NCBI RefSeq assembly: GCF_000154725.1
Contig: NZ_DS544873.1
Span: 2,317,340-2,381,339, forward strand
Direction of reading: 5' to 3'
From: Kordia algicida OT-1
GTDB lineage: Bacteria > Bacteroidota > Bacteroidia > Flavobacteriales > Flavobacteriaceae
DNA: 64,000 nt
Position 1 is the first letter of the stretch, and every line of letters begins with the position of its first letter. The notes beneath the pieces were generated by a model that saw only the letters and a list, made by a program, of their open reading frames with translations, ran no database searches and was not told the origin of the DNA. Shown here in pieces: positions 21,105 through 30,054 of this stretch. Both the position numbers and the translations under genes were made by a program.

Positions 21105-24100
21105 CAATGGATTTACGGTTACTTCAAAACTTGTGGTTGCATTACATGAATTTGTGGCATCCGTACTTGTAACACTTACATATATTATATCTGTTGGAGT
21201 TGTACCTGTATTTGTATATGTTGTTGGTAATGGGTTTGCGTTTGCATCCGCATCTGCTTGACTTGCGTGGAAGTTGATGGTTACGTCAGCAGGATCTTGC
21301 GTTCCGCGAATGATTGGAATTTGCGTTGTTAGATCGAATGTTTCAACTCCATCGTTAGAAGCATCATCACAAACTACCATATTTGGTGGTTGTACAGCTG
21401 TTGGTTGATAATCTACACAGATTTCGAAGCTTGTAGTATCAACACAAGTTGTATTGTTAATGTTTACAATACGAACAAATATTGTCTCACAATCAACTGT
21501 AGCATCACTGTTATATGGACTTGTTAATGCATTTGTACCAGCATCTGCATCAGCTTGCGTTGGGTGAAATGTTACTGAAAATATTGCCGCATCTTGTGTT
21601 CCGAGCACTTGAATACTTAACGCATCTAAGTCAAAAGGTTCAGTACCATCGTTGCTATCATCATCACAAACAGTAATGTCTGCTACAGGATTTGCAATTG
21701 GCAATGGATCTACCACAACATTGAATTGCGTTGTAGATACACAGTTTGTTGTATTATCTTCTACTCTTACTACGATTAAATCAGTAGGATTTACATTTGA
21801 ATACATTGTTGAAAGCGGATTCGCGTTTGCATCAGCATCTGTTGCATTTGCGTGGAAACTTATGGTAAAATCCATAGGATCTTGAGTACCTAAGATGCCC
21901 CCTATTTGTGTGGTTAGATCAAATGTTTCAACTCCATCATTAGAAGCATCATCACAAACTACCATATCAGCAGGAGCTGTTACAGTTGGTTCTGGATTTA
22001 ACACCAAGTCAAATGATGTTACTGCGAAACAAGATGCATCATTGTTATCTTCAATTCTAACATATATGTCATCTGTTGGTGAAGTCATATTTGTGTATAA
22101 ACAAGGCAATGGATTTTGATTTGCATCAGCATCAGCTTGTGTATCGTGGTATGTTACTGTGTAATCAGCAGGATCTAAAGCTCCTAAAGCGGTTGCTGTT
22201 TGCGAACATAAATCAAATTCTTCTTGGTTGTCGTTTCCAACATCACATAAGACAATATCTGGCACTGAGTTCGCCGTTGTATTTCCTATGTTTAATGTAA
22301 ATGATGAAGTAGCAAAACAGTCTATTGTTGTTGTTCCGTTGTATGTTATTCTTACAAAAATTTCTTCGCCATCACTTCCTGTGTAAGCCTGAGCTTGCGC
22401 ATCTGTGAGTGGATTTGCACCCGAATCTGCATCAGCTTGTGAGAGGTGATATGTGACTACCATGTCTGTAGTATCTGCAATAGGTGCTAAAACTTGTGCG
22501 GTATTTACGGTTAAATCAAATACTTCTGTAGCGTTGTTAGAACATTCTGATAAGTTTGAAGCTGGACCGTTGTTGATTTCTGGAGCAACATCTATACAAA
22601 CTGTTTCTGTATATTCACATCCTAAATCGTCAATTACTTGATATGTGTAGCAGTGCTGACCGGCAGTGGTAGGTTGTACAGTAATTACGTTTCCTGCTGT
22701 ATTTGTGATAGAAGCATCTGGTAACCATTCTTCAGTTACAATTGATGATGGTGGCGGAAGTAAACTTGAATCAAAGTCTAAGTTCCATGAGAAAAGTGTT
22801 CCATCATCTGCAGCCCAAGTATCAATGATTTCAAAAGTCCAAGTTCCGTTTAGTGGCGCTCCTAGTAAGTTATCAAACGAACTTGAAGCTAATGGCGCAT
22901 ATGTCCCTGCTGGAATTGTAGTTACACCTGCTGCTGCATCATCTAATGTTTGTGTTGCTGTTGGAGAGAAACAGTATTCCCATCCTGTACCTGGATTTCC
23001 GTTGTCTGCTTGATCTGGAACTCCAAGATTATCTCCTGGATCAGATCCATCACCATAAGAGATAAATACTACTTGCGCTCCGTTTGGTGCGGTTAAGATC
23101 ATATCTAAATCTCCCATGAAGGAATGCTCCATTACAATACAGATTTGGTTGATTTGAGCAACATCTGTAATTACTTGTCCATCACCATAACAATCTACTT
23201 CAATTTGAGAGTTGTATGAAGTTGCTGTACCTGTAGATACAGTATCTTGCAACCACGTTTGATCAAATATTTCTGGCGCACAATCTTCAAAAGGAGGAAT
23301 TACTGCCATTCCAGTAATATCTGTAGATTCTCCAAAACATATTTCTGGATTTGCGGCTTGTGTTCCTGTGAAATCTACTGGCGTAGATACGTATACTAAT
23401 TGATCTAAAACATTGACATTCATACAATCATTATCAGGATCTCCATCGGAGTTCGCTGGATTGTCATCACGAATTGTTAAGTTAACTCTGTATATTCCTG
23501 ATTGTGTATAAGTATGTGTAACACTTGCTCCATTTAAAATTGTAGTATCTCCTAAATCCCACTCATAAGTTGCGCCTGTTCCATCATTTGCGAATGTTCC
23601 GCTTCCGTTAAGTGTTAACGGATCTCCCAAACAAATTCGAATGATATCATCTGCAGAAACTGCTGGCACCGAGCTATCTAAGTTTGCTGTGATTGTTTGG
23701 CAAGGCACAAAACAACTTAAATCTGCTTGCCAACCGATATTAACACCTGCATTATCAGATACAAATCGTACTGTTAAACATCCTGAGGTATTTGAGCCTG
23801 AAGCTTCGACCAATCCTGGTGAGCCAACTCCTGTATATGTACCAATTAATGGCGCTGACGTATCAGGTCCATCAAAAATATCCATAAAGTCACTATTATT
23901 TTGTAGACCAAAGGATGTAAAGTCCATACGCAATGATTGCCCAGCTTCCGAAGGACATAGCGTAAGTACAAAGTTTTCATTATTTGAATATTGTCCTGCG
24001 CCACTTCCTCCAGAGTCTAAAAAAACAGGACTTGCAGTACAATCAACATCTAAATTTCCATTTTGCATGAGTATATTCTGACTTAATAATATACACGGCA

Positions 24101-24134
24101 ATAATATCAGTAGAAAGGTTAGTAATTTTTTCAT
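16488..24134 (-). CDS. Giant multidomain surface protein with type B T9SS sorting domain
   Basis: This 2548-residue protein starts with a signal peptide (MKKLLTFLLILLPCILLSQ). A CUB-like domain (about 25-145, with FTSFGLQNNSDFMDIFDGPD) comes next, then a PKD-like domain (about 150-250, YEWDLGDTTILNGASVTHTY) and a proprotein-convertase P-like domain (about 300-460, containing GTWTFEIIDTWAADDGT). After an Ig/PKD-like segment come 18 modules of about 80-100 residues with the same CDD..FDLT / YH..QADAD / TGC pattern as its neighbour. The chain ends in an Ig-like unit and the C-terminal gliding-motility domain (from FFTPNGDEYHP) used by type B T9SS substrates. Acidic CDDDSNDG-like motifs at each module start may bind calcium, and the paired Cys of a module could form disulfides; both are inference. 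Such proteins are expected at the cell surface and may serve adhesion. Confidence 0.92.
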   Translation of the reverse strand: MKKLLTFLLILLPCILLSQNILMQNGNLDVDCTASPVFLDSGGSGAGQYSNNENFVLTLCPSEAGQSLRMDFTSFGLQNNSDFMDIFDGPDTSAPLIGTYTGVGSPGLVEASGSNTSGCLTVRFVSDNAGVNIGWQADLSCFVPCQTITANLDSSVPAVSADDIIRICLGDPLTLNGSGTFANDGTGATYEWDLGDTTILNGASVTHTYTQSGIYRVNLTIRDDNPANSDGDPDNDCMNVNVLDQLVYVSTPVDFTGTQAANPEICFGESTDITGMAVIPPFEDCAPEIFDQTWLQDTVSTGTATSYNSQIEVDCYGDGQVITDVAQINQICIVMEHSFMGDLDMILTAPNGAQVVFISYGDGSDPGDNLGVPDQADNGNPGTGWEYCFSPTATQTLDDAAAGVTTIPAGTYAPLASSSFDNLLGAPLNGTWTFEIIDTWAADDGTLFSWNLDFDSSLLPPPSSIVTEEWLPDASITNTAGNVITVQPTTAGQHCYTYQVIDDLGCEYTETVCIDVAPEINNGPASNLSECSNNATEVFDLTVNTAQVLAPIADTTDMVVTYHLSQADADSGANPLTDAQAQAYTGSDGEEIFVRITYNGTTTIDCFATSSFTLNIGNTTANSVPDIVLCDVGNDNQEEFDLCSQTATALGALDPADYTVTYHDTQADADANQNPLPCLYTNMTSPTDDIYVRIEDNNDASCFAVTSFDLVLNPEPTVTAPADMVVCDDASNDGVETFDLTTQIGGILGTQDPMDFTISFHANATDADANANPLSTMYSNVNPTDLIVVRVEDNTTNCVSTTQFNVVVDPLPIANPVADITVCDDDSNDGTEPFDLDALSIQVLGTQDAAIFSVTFHPTQADADAGTNALTSPYNSDATVDCETIFVRIVNINNTTCVDTTSFEICVDYQPTAVQPPNMVVCDDASNDGVETFDLTTQIPIIRGTQDPADVTINFHASQADADANANPLPTTYTNTGTTPTDIIYVSVTSTDATNSCNATTSFEVTVNPLPVAVVPTTLEECDDDTDGFVAFTLTDADAEILAGQTSTDAMTITYYDNPADAVSGTGTPLTSPYTNTTANMQTVHIRIVNTVTGCVNTSTLDLQVNPGIVGTTPSNYSVCDDTNGNDTDQLGTFDLSTLDAQILGALAGTATVTYYETGALAQAGTAGTELPVMYTNTSPSLQIIHARVTDDVTGCFDVVEVTLIVDPLPNLENIPPMIACDFNNPGDMMEMFDLTEHTTTVENGQVGLTITYHETQADADNNTAAVTNVNGTDGQIIWVRAENLIGCVQVGSFEIQVPQLPVITNPTTLEACDDETADGIAPVDLSIKNDEITQSNPDLVVSYHLTDADADTDMNALVLPYENTSSPTTYTVSVRVEDINTGCHVVTQLTVNINDTPGVFQPTPLEYCDTDNDGFGIFDIRSTENEITGGLLPGQVTVTYHETPEDADNNVNSLPDTYTNINAYNQTIYVRVENVLTGCYNVVSLDLIVYDSPEIAALDATSLSECDDASADQIAQFDLTEAEADLLNGEDPLTHTVRYYNTQANATAGTTTGEINNVNAYSNIPPSPQVIWVRVEDQNTGCASITNLTLIVDELPVLTQLPGLETCDAVTLNDGIEVFDLTSLAEDLLNSQPGISLQYFASQTDLDNNTPIADPSAYSNAEVGVQTIFVLATNDTTGCQNTITFDIRVNPLPSPTLDPNGMLSSDTCDDDNDGFVAFDLDALTNDIINNEPDVVYSFHETQADANNNLNALPSPYTNIVMDSQTIYVLATNTVTGCFTVTPLTLNVISIPEIPINLTDLEECDEEPSDGFAMFDLSETQTEIYGSQTPSDFTLTYHESEQDAIDDVSPIVNVTDYINTTINQQTIWVRLEDNATECYAIESFDIIVVAPPVLVQPTAFSLCDDAESGDESDEISSFDLTDKYIEITGGDTSLTLTYYASQTDLDNDTPIADPTAYQNISNPQVLYIRASNAAGCTTDITMTLRVLPIPTPNTSPDVLEACDDNSDGDATNGMLVFDLTQSEAEIVNNESNVTVSYHTTQEDADGDINPIADPTMHTVDMANANMNGQVIIYVRVESDIQIDSNMLPCYKVVELPVVVHPLPELTDIAFNYVFCEYDNDDVGQFDWDVVTSSLDLLTAPQMVADFTVTYHPTVADALANTNALANGFENTSDPQTVFIRVENNVTGCVNTNNIASLELSVEPIPTATAPDTYELCAADEAAQDTAVFDLTSLDAEIINGQTDMAVSYYETATDADMDSNAITNTTSYTNTSNPQTLYARVRQTITGCLSDPVVVNLQVNPLPVFTLPEDDILCVDAETGLALETRTIGVDFGAGYTYSWTTPNGTATTATVEVTTAGTYSVTVIDANNETNCSYSDSVTYEASSAPSLLDIQITTPAFADTHNVIATASGGSGVYEYQLDDGEWQESGEFLDLQPGEHTVTVRDNNGCGELVRTFELIDYMKFFTPNGDEYHPTWNIIGLRNQPGAKIYIFDRYGKLLKQISPAGQGWDGTFNGVPMPSNDYWFRVEYVDPFDGSPKEFINHFTLKR

Positions 24135-24145
24135 TTCCTGTGTTT

Positions 24146-24571
24146 TTAGCGAGTTTTTTGGGGAGTTATTACAAGAATATACTGTTGGTTAATTCTGTAT
24201 CTAATTAGTTCGTTTGAGAAAAAGTTAATATCGTATTTCAACGGATTGAATTTGTTGATATTAAACATATTGTTTCTCACTATATTTTTATTGTATGTTC
24301 TGAAAAGTGGCACGGTAGAAAGATTTACAAAATCTTCTCCTAGCTTGTAATTTAATCTGTAGAATGAGATTCGGTTGAGGAGCAAATCTTTAAATCCTTT
24401 GTAACGAATAGGATCGGAAAACACAATAGCGTTTGCTTGATCTTGATACACTTCTTTGATAAAGTTATCTACTTGGTTTGGATTTACTTTTGGTGCCTCT
24501 TTGGTGTTTTGTGCAAAGGTACTCGTAATACAAAAACACAAGGCAATAATTAAAAAGCTGCATGTACGCAT
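24146..24571 (-). CDS. Small secreted protein of unknown function
   Basis: The 141-residue protein has a Sec signal peptide (cleavage after about residue 20, ITSTFA-Q). The mature part is rich in Asn, Phe and Tyr, with PLFRTYNKNIVRNNMFNINK near the middle. I do not recognise the family. It sits 11 bp upstream of the giant surface-protein gene on the same strand, so the two are probably co-transcribed. That suggests a role with the exported giant protein, but nothing in the sequence proves it. Confidence 0.75.
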   Translation of the reverse strand: MRTCSFLIIALCFCITSTFAQNTKEAPKVNPNQVDNFIKEVYQDQANAIVFSDPIRYKGFKDLLLNRISFYRLNYKLGEDFVNLSTVPLFRTYNKNIVRNNMFNINKFNPLKYDINFFSNELIRYRINQQYILVITPQKTR

Positions 24572-24997
24572 AGAAACAATCTTTAAATTCTAATATTATA
24601 AGCGCTCGTAACGCATTAACGCTAGAGAACTTGAGTTTTGGTTTGTTTTAATTATCGGATTTATTAACAATGCTTTCATCGAATAAATAACGCATAATTA
24701 AAGTTTCAATTTTTCTCTTTAGATATATAACAACAACACCTATGAAAACCCGACATTGTGTTAAAAAATTTATTTTGAAACGCGGAAAATTAAGAAAATT
24801 TTATGATATACATAATTCTTTAACACATTTATTTACGGCACGTTCCGCTAAATCATATTTAATATTTAATTATCTTTGCAGTCTTATTAAATTTTGAAAA
24901 AAATTGTGATACAAGCCTTTAGTAATGCAAAGTTTTAAATCTTGCGTATTATTGTTTGTGTGTACTACGTTTTTTTACCAAAGAAATATTAAAATAG
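24572..24997. other. Divergent intergenic region
   Basis: No gene is seen in these 426 bp. It separates the minus-strand surface-protein operon from plus-strand folE and holds the putative folE promoter at 24871-24878. Confidence 0.6.
24871..24878 (+). promoter_or_regulatory. Putative -7 box of folE
   Basis: TATCTTTG, followed by CAG, matches TAnnTTTG exactly. It would give a leader of about 110 nt before the ATG at 24998. No good -33 TTG is seen. Confidence 0.5.
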
Positions 24998-25677
24998 ATG
25001 AAAATAGATAAGGCGCTTGAAGAAGAAATACAAGCTATAGGAGACGATCACATCATGACTTCTTATGATACTCCACTACGCAAAGACGCTTTTGATTTGA
25101 GTGACGAAGAAAAGATAGCGAGTATCAAGAAAGATGTTGCTCATATTATGGAAACTTTAGTCTTGATATGACCGATGATAGCCTGAGAGGAACTCCTAAT
25201 CGAGTTGCCAAAATGTTTGTGAAAGAAATTTTTGGAGGCTTGCATCCTGACAGGAAACCAAAAGCTTCTACTTTTGACAATAAGTATAAGTACAATGAAA
25301 TGCTGGTAGAAAAAAATATTACCGTCTACTCTACTTGCGAACATCATTTACTTCCAATTGTCGGCAGAGCGCACATTGCTTATATTTCTAATGGAACTGT
25401 CGTAGGACTTTCAAAAATGAATCGTATAGTTGATTATTACGCAAAACGTCCGCAAGTTCAAGAGCGATTAACTATTCAAATTGTAAAAGAATTGCAAAAA
25501 GTACTCGGAACTGATGATGTTGCCTGTGTAATTGACGCTAAACATTTGTGCGTTAATTCTCGCGGAATCAGAGACATAGAGAGCAGCACGGTAACAGCAG
25601 AATTTGGTGGAAAATTTAAAAATGAAAAAACACGTCTAGAATTCCTAGATTATATTAAATTAGATACGAAATTTTAA
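24998..25677 (+). CDS. folE: GTP cyclohydrolase I, interrupted by one apparent frameshift
   Basis: FolE converts GTP to 7,8-dihydroneopterin triphosphate, the first step to folate and pterins. The protein begins [15 protein letters not shown] at 24998 and reads to ...HIMETL, then meets TGA at 25168-25170. The remaining 169 codons are open in the +1 frame from 25168 and hold the zinc/active-site motif [29 protein letters not shown] and [19 protein letters not shown]. Family members read LGLD at the break; here TTAGTCTTGAT lacks one G after 25160. The stop and an in-frame ATG overlap as ATGA, so coupled synthesis of two pieces is conceivable. A sequencing error is likelier for a gene normally essential. 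cysS follows after 23 bp. Confidence 0.85.
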
Positions 25678-25700
25678 ACCAACATTTTTTACTAAAAACC

Positions 25701-27185
25701 ATGAAACTATATCAAGAACAAGAACTAAAAATATACAATTCCCTCACAAACCAAAAAGAAGTTTTTACACCTATTAATGAAGGTCACGTTGGAATGTATG
25801 TATGCGGCCCTACAGTATACAGCAATGTACACTTAGGAAACGTACGCACGTTTATGTCTTTCGATATGATTTTTAGGTATTTGAACCATTTGGGATATAA
25901 AGTTCGCTATGTACGAAATATTACCGATGTTGGTCATTTAGAAAATGATGCTGAAGAAGGTGAAGATAAAATTGCCAAAAAAGCTCGGTTGGAAGAATTA
26001 GAACCCATGGAAATTGTACAACGTTATACGATTGATTTCCATGACATTTTACAAAAATTCAATTTTATACCACCAAGTATTGAACCAACAGCTACAGGAC
26101 ATATTATTGAGCAAATTGAAATTGTAAAAGAAATCATAGCCAATGGATATGGATATGAAGTAAATGGTTCTGTGTATTTTGATGTACACAAATTCAATGA
26201 AAAAAATAAATACGGCATACTGAGTAATAGAAACTTAGACGATTTGGTTAATAATTCACGTGAATTAGACGGTCAAAGCGACAAAAAGAATCCGCAAGAT
26301 TTTGCACTTTGGAAAAAAGCAGAAGAAACGCATATTATGCATTGGCCTTCACCGTGGGGCGAAGGATTTCCTGGATGGCATTTAGAATGTACAGCCATGA
26401 GCACAAAGTATTTAGGACAAAAATTTGACATTCATGGCGGAGGAATGGATTTAAAATTCCCGCATCACGAATCTGAAATTGCACAAAATGAAGCTTGCTG
26501 CGGAACTTCTCCTGTCAATTATTGGATGCACGCTAATATGCTAACATTGAATGGCAAGAAGATGTCTAAATCAACAGATAATAATATTCTTCCAGGTGAA
26601 ATTTTCTCTGGAGAAAGTACACATTTATCCAAAGGATTTGCTCCAAGCGTCGCTCGTTTCTTTATGATGCAAGCACACTACAGAAGCATTCTTGATTTTA
26701 GCAATAATGCTTTGTTGGCTTCAGAAAAAGGCTACAATAAGCTAATGGAAGCTATGACAACTCTTGAAAACTTAAAGCCTATTGGCGACAAGACAAGTTT
26801 TAATCTTTCTGTGTGGAAACGCAACTGTTATAACGCATTGAACGACGATTTTAACACACCAATTTTGATTGCAGATTTGTTTGAAGCTGTAAAGTTCATC
26901 AATCAATTAAAAGATGGAAAAGCTACTATTTTAGCAGAAAGTTTGGCGGAATTAAAAAAATGTATGCACGCATTTGTGTTTGAAATTTTAGGCTTAGAGC
27001 AACCTAATGCTTCTTCTGATGATGGCGATGCGCTTTCTGGTGTAGTTGAATTGTTAATTAATATGAGAACCGAAGCACGCGCCAACAAAGATTTTGCAAC
27101 TTCTGATAAAATTCGTGATGAGTTGTTAGCTTTAGGAATTCAGTTGAAAGATGGAAAAGATGGCACTTCTTTTTCGCGAGCATAA
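25701..27185 (+). CDS. cysS: Cysteinyl-tRNA synthetase
   Basis: Class I synthetase charging tRNA-Cys; 494 residues, normal length. Visible motifs are [17 protein letters not shown] (zinc Cys and the HIGH-like HLGN), the zinc-site region [10 protein letters not shown] and the KMSKS loop ([10 protein letters not shown]). The C-terminal anticodon-recognition helical part ends with [13 protein letters not shown]. It lies 23 bp after folE, so it is probably in one transcript with it, and is followed by a hairpin at 27212-27234. Confidence 0.97.
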   Translation: MKLYQEQELKIYNSLTNQKEVFTPINEGHVGMYVCGPTVYSNVHLGNVRTFMSFDMIFRYLNHLGYKVRYVRNITDVGHLENDAEEGEDKIAKKARLEELEPMEIVQRYTIDFHDILQKFNFIPPSIEPTATGHIIEQIEIVKEIIANGYGYEVNGSVYFDVHKFNEKNKYGILSNRNLDDLVNNSRELDGQSDKKNPQDFALWKKAEETHIMHWPSPWGEGFPGWHLECTAMSTKYLGQKFDIHGGGMDLKFPHHESEIAQNEACCGTSPVNYWMHANMLTLNGKKMSKSTDNNILPGEIFSGESTHLSKGFAPSVARFFMMQAHYRSILDFSNNALLASEKGYNKLMEAMTTLENLKPIGDKTSFNLSVWKRNCYNALNDDFNTPILIADLFEAVKFINQLKDGKATILAESLAELKKCMHAFVFEILGLEQPNASSDDGDALSGVVELLINMRTEARANKDFATSDKIRDELLALGIQLKDGKDGTSFSRA

Positions 27186-27210
27186 ATAGTAATATAAAAA
27201 CATACAAATC

Positions 27211-27241
27211 AAACTCCGTTTACACAGCGGAGTTGATTTTT
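27211..27241 (+). terminator. Hairpin terminator after cysS
   Basis: AACTCCG (27212-27218) pairs with CGGAGTT (27228-27234), followed by GATTTTTTC. The stem is short but perfect. Confidence 0.6.
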
Positions 27242-27285
27242 TCTGACCATTAAAAATACAACTTAGTAGTTTTAGCAAAAAATAC

Positions 27286-27537
27286 ATGAAGATTAAAAAG
27301 ATACTTATTTATCCTTTCTTATTAATCATCCGTTTTTATCAAGCGGCAATTTCTCCGTACACGCCTGCTACTTGCCGTTACACACCAACCTGCTCACACT
27401 ACACCGCAGAAGCATTGAAAAAACACGGATTGTTTCGCGGTGGAAAATTAGCCATCAAACGTATTTTTAGCTGTCATCCTTTTGGCGGAAGTGGTTACGA
27501 TCCTGTGCCAGATGAATTACCTAAAAAAAAGCGTTAA
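27286..27537 (+). CDS. yidD: Membrane protein insertion efficiency factor YidD
   Basis: The 83-residue protein matches YidD throughout: an N-terminal amphipathic/hydrophobic stretch ([20 protein letters not shown]), then the Cys-containing [19 protein letters not shown] and the C-terminal [13 protein letters not shown]. YidD sits at the inner face of the cytoplasmic membrane and helps YidC-dependent insertion. Length is normal. It is followed after 126 bp by lgt. Confidence 0.95.
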   Translation: MKIKKILIYPFLLIIRFYQAAISPYTPATCRYTPTCSHYTAEALKKHGLFRGGKLAIKRIFSCHPFGGSGYDPVPDELPKKKR

Positions 27538-27663
27538 ATTTCCTACTACAGACTATACACGTCTTCTAACATCGTCTTTAATTTAAGTTTTTTACAAATA
27601 ACATTCCTTTAGCATTTGCATCCTTTGATTTCCGTTTGGTTTGCCTATATTTACACTTTATAA

Positions 27664-28551
27664 ATGACACCAAATATGCACTTACTAAGTATCAACTGGA
27701 ATCCTAGCGAAATTTTACTAGAATTGGGTCCGATTCAAATACGATATTACAGCTTAATGTTTATTATTGCTTTTAGTTTAGGATATTACATTACCAAAAA
27801 GATTTATGAAGCAGAAGGAATTCCGCTAAAGTATTTAGATTCTTTATTTATGTACACGGTAATTGCCACGTTACTTGGTGCGCGCTTGGGAGAAGTTTTC
27901 TTCTACAACTGGGATTATTACCAGAATCATTTAGTTGAAATTTTACTTCCTATTAAAGAAGATCCTAATGCGACATTGTTCGGTTTTATTGATGGTTATA
28001 AGTTTACTGGTTTTGCAGGTTTGGCGAGTCATGGAGCTGCCATCGGAATTATTATCGCGATGTATTTATACCGACGCAAATATCAGTATAAAACTTTACT
28101 TTGGATTTTAGATAAAATAGTAATTGCTGTAGCCATTGGTGGTGTTTTTGTGCGTATTGGAAACTTCTTTAATTCTGAAATTGTTGGAAAAGCAACCAAT
28201 TCTGATTTTGGAGTTGTTTTCCAGGGAAGAAATGAGAGTTTTGCACGTCATCCAGCACAATTGTATGAAGCATTTTGTTACATTTTTGTGTTTGCCATTT
28301 TATGGTATGTATATTGGAAAACGGAAAAGAAAAAGAAACACGGTTATATTTTTGGATTGTTTTTAGTGCTTTTATGGACAGTTCGCTTCTTTGTGGAGTT
28401 TGTAAAAGAAAGTCAAGGTGGATTTGAAGATCAGCTTGGCGATATTTTATCTACAGGACAATGGTTGAGCATTCCTTTTATCATTGTTGGTTTCTACTTT
28501 ATGTTTAGACCTACCAAACCGTATCAAGAAGAAAAAACTACAACTGCCTGA
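27664..28551 (+). CDS. lgt: Prolipoprotein diacylglyceryl transferase
   Basis: Lgt moves the diacylglyceryl group from phosphatidylglycerol to the lipobox Cys of prolipoproteins, the first step of lipoprotein maturation in the inner membrane. The 295-residue protein has about seven hydrophobic segments and the Lgt signature RIGNFFNSEIVG, plus HPAQLYEAF near the C-terminal third. The start could be ATG at 27664 or the in-frame ATG four codons later. Its stop overlaps the start of the DUF192 lipoprotein gene (TGATG), and the window encodes several lipoproteins that would depend on it. Confidence 0.95.
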   Translation: MTPNMHLLSINWNPSEILLELGPIQIRYYSLMFIIAFSLGYYITKKIYEAEGIPLKYLDSLFMYTVIATLLGARLGEVFFYNWDYYQNHLVEILLPIKEDPNATLFGFIDGYKFTGFAGLASHGAAIGIIIAMYLYRRKYQYKTLLWILDKIVIAVAIGGVFVRIGNFFNSEIVGKATNSDFGVVFQGRNESFARHPAQLYEAFCYIFVFAILWYVYWKTEKKKKHGYIFGLFLVLLWTVRFFVEFVKESQGGFEDQLGDILSTGQWLSIPFIIVGFYFMFRPTKPYQEEKTTTA

Positions 28552-29030
28552 TGAAAAAGATTGTGTGTTTACTTTGTTTTGCTGTGGCGATGGTTTCCTG
28601 TGGCGATTCTAATGAAAATAAAAAAATAAAAACCGTTGAAATTAAGTTTACTAAAGAAGGCGAATTGACACTTTCTAAGGCTAATGGAGACGATATTGTA
28701 ACACTTGATATAGAATTTGCTGAAACGAATTACGAACGTGAAACCGGATTAATGTATCGTACTTCGATGAAACAAAACCAAGGAATGCTTTTTATTTTTG
28801 AAACTGAGTTTCCAAGAAGTTTTTACATGAAAAACACCTATATTCCTTTGGATATTATTTATTTAGATAAGGATAAAAAAATAGTGAGTTTTCAAGAAAA
28901 TGCACAACCTATGAATGTAGAAGGTTTGCCTTCAGAAGTTCCTGCCATGTACGTTTTGGAAGTAAATGCTGGTTTGGCGGAAAAATGGTTGCTGGAAATT
29001 GGCGACAGCATTACGTTTGTAAAAGACTAA
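28551..29030 (+). CDS. DUF192 family lipoprotein
   Basis: The 159-residue protein has a lipobox (CFAVAMVSC, Cys about residue 17). The DUF192 domain then spans about residues 45-157, with the conserved ETGLMYRTSM, GMLFIFE and SFYMKNTYIPLDIIYLD segments. Its molecular role is unknown. The ATG overlaps the lgt stop by one base, so translation is likely coupled; the next small membrane gene begins right after its stop. Confidence 0.9.
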   Translation: MKKIVCLLCFAVAMVSCGDSNENKKIKTVEIKFTKEGELTLSKANGDDIVTLDIEFAETNYERETGLMYRTSMKQNQGMLFIFETEFPRSFYMKNTYIPLDIIYLDKDKKIVSFQENAQPMNVEGLPSEVPAMYVLEVNAGLAEKWLLEIGDSITFVKD

Positions 29031-29294
29031 ATGAATAAAAGTGCCTTTTATAAAATACTGCAAGTAGTCTTTGGAATTATCACAGCACTTTGCATGCTAT
29101 TTTTAAGCCTGATTATATCGTTTAGAATTGAACATTTTTCAATTTTTATTATTGCTTTATTCATATTAGCCATTACCACAATTTATTTTATGTTAGTAAG
29201 GAAATATGCGCTATTTGTCACAGGTATGATTATAGGAATTTTCATTTTTTTTGGCGCTATCTTTATTTTATTCCAAGATCGCGGGTTTCACTAA
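29031..29294 (+). CDS. Small membrane protein, two or three helices
   Basis: The 87-residue protein starts directly after the preceding stop codon. It has three hydrophobic stretches (about residues 12-30, 35-53 and 60-80). No known family is recognised. The tight spacing puts it in the lgt operon. It resembles the next small gene in size and topology, though sequence similarity is slight. Confidence 0.7.
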   Translation: MNKSAFYKILQVVFGIITALCMLFLSLIISFRIEHFSIFIIALFILAITTIYFMLVRKYALFVTGMIIGIFIFFGAIFILFQDRGFH

Positions 29295-29312
29295 AACTAA
29301 AACAGAACTACT

Positions 29313-29558
29313 TTGAAAACCCTCAATATTCTTTTTGGTATCGCATTAGCACTTGGCATTCCATTTTTAGGATTAATAACAACTTCTAAAGTTAATGATG
29401 TAGCTGCCGTAATTATTACACTTATCATCACTCCTATTTTAGGAATATATTTCAGATGGTTTTCCAAACATAAATTTGTTGGGATTGGCATGCTCATCGG
29501 ATTGATTCCTTTAAGCGTTTTGGTATGCGCATTTGTTATAGCAAGCAAACTTCATTAG
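29313..29558 (+). CDS. Small membrane protein, TTG start
   Basis: The 81-residue frame begins at TTG 29313, the only reasonable start, since no ATG lies near the N-terminus and the hydrophobic first segment would be lost by any later one. Three hydrophobic segments occupy about residues 4-22, 28-46 and 58-77. I do not recognise the family. It lies 18 bp after the neighbouring small membrane gene and is probably the last gene of the lgt operon. Confidence 0.55.
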   Translation: MKTLNILFGIALALGIPFLGLITTSKVNDVAAVIITLIITPILGIYFRWFSKHKFVGIGMLIGLIPLSVLVCAFVIASKLH

Positions 29559-29673
29559 GCAATTCACTTTTATTTACAGGTCGAAATATATAAATCGCGA
29601 GAAGCTTCTTTGTGTTTCTTACAAGGGTTTTTATAGTTTCGTTTCAAGTTTAACTTAACACATTATTTTACGT

Positions 29674-29895
29674 ATGAAAAAGCAACGATTAAAAGCGCTG
29701 AATTTAAAGAAAGAATCAGTTTCTAGTTTGGCTTCTAGAAAAGCTGTAGGTGGATTGGCGCCAACAACTATGAATTCAAACATTACATGTCAAATTCCAA
29801 GTCTTTGTGGCTCATTTGATTTGTGCGATGCAACTATTAATTCAGAAAATACCATTTGTGCTACAAGACCACCTGCATGTGGTGGCGCAAGATAA
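29674..29895 (+). CDS. Lanthipeptide-like precursor peptide 1
   Basis: The 73-residue peptide has a leader LKALNLKKESVSSLASRKAV followed by GG (residues 26-27). Its LxLxKxx(I/V)SxL pattern is that of class I lanthipeptide leaders described in Bacteroidota. The core of about 46 residues is rich in Ser, Thr and Cys (five Cys), which is what thioether-forming enzymes need. No lanthipeptide dehydratase, cyclase or transporter gene lies in the window, so this is an orphan precursor here. A hairpin terminator follows directly, and a second precursor lies 159 bp downstream. Confidence 0.75.
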   Translation: MKKQRLKALNLKKESVSSLASRKAVGGLAPTTMNSNITCQIPSLCGSFDLCDATINSENTICATRPPACGGAR

Positions 29896-29929
29896 GTTCC
29901 CTAGTGCAATACAATATGTTTAGCAAATG

Positions 29930-29968
29930 AGAAAGGTCGTTATTCTTTTGAATAGCGGCTTTTTTTAG
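29930..29968 (+). terminator. Terminator of precursor peptide 1
   Basis: GTCGTTATTC pairs with GAATAGCGGC (with G-T wobble) around TTTT, followed by seven T. Confidence 0.75.
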
Positions 29969-30054
29969 CTTCAAAAATAAATTTTATGGTATTTCCGTAA
30001 CAAAGTATACTTCCAACTCTTTAATTTTAAGTATAACTTTAAAATTATTATATC

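Noticed and set aside
10646-23013. Many plus-strand frames antisense to the giant genes
   Set aside because: They recur at the same offsets in both duplicated copies and follow the composition of the repeat modules; none has a plausible protein feature.
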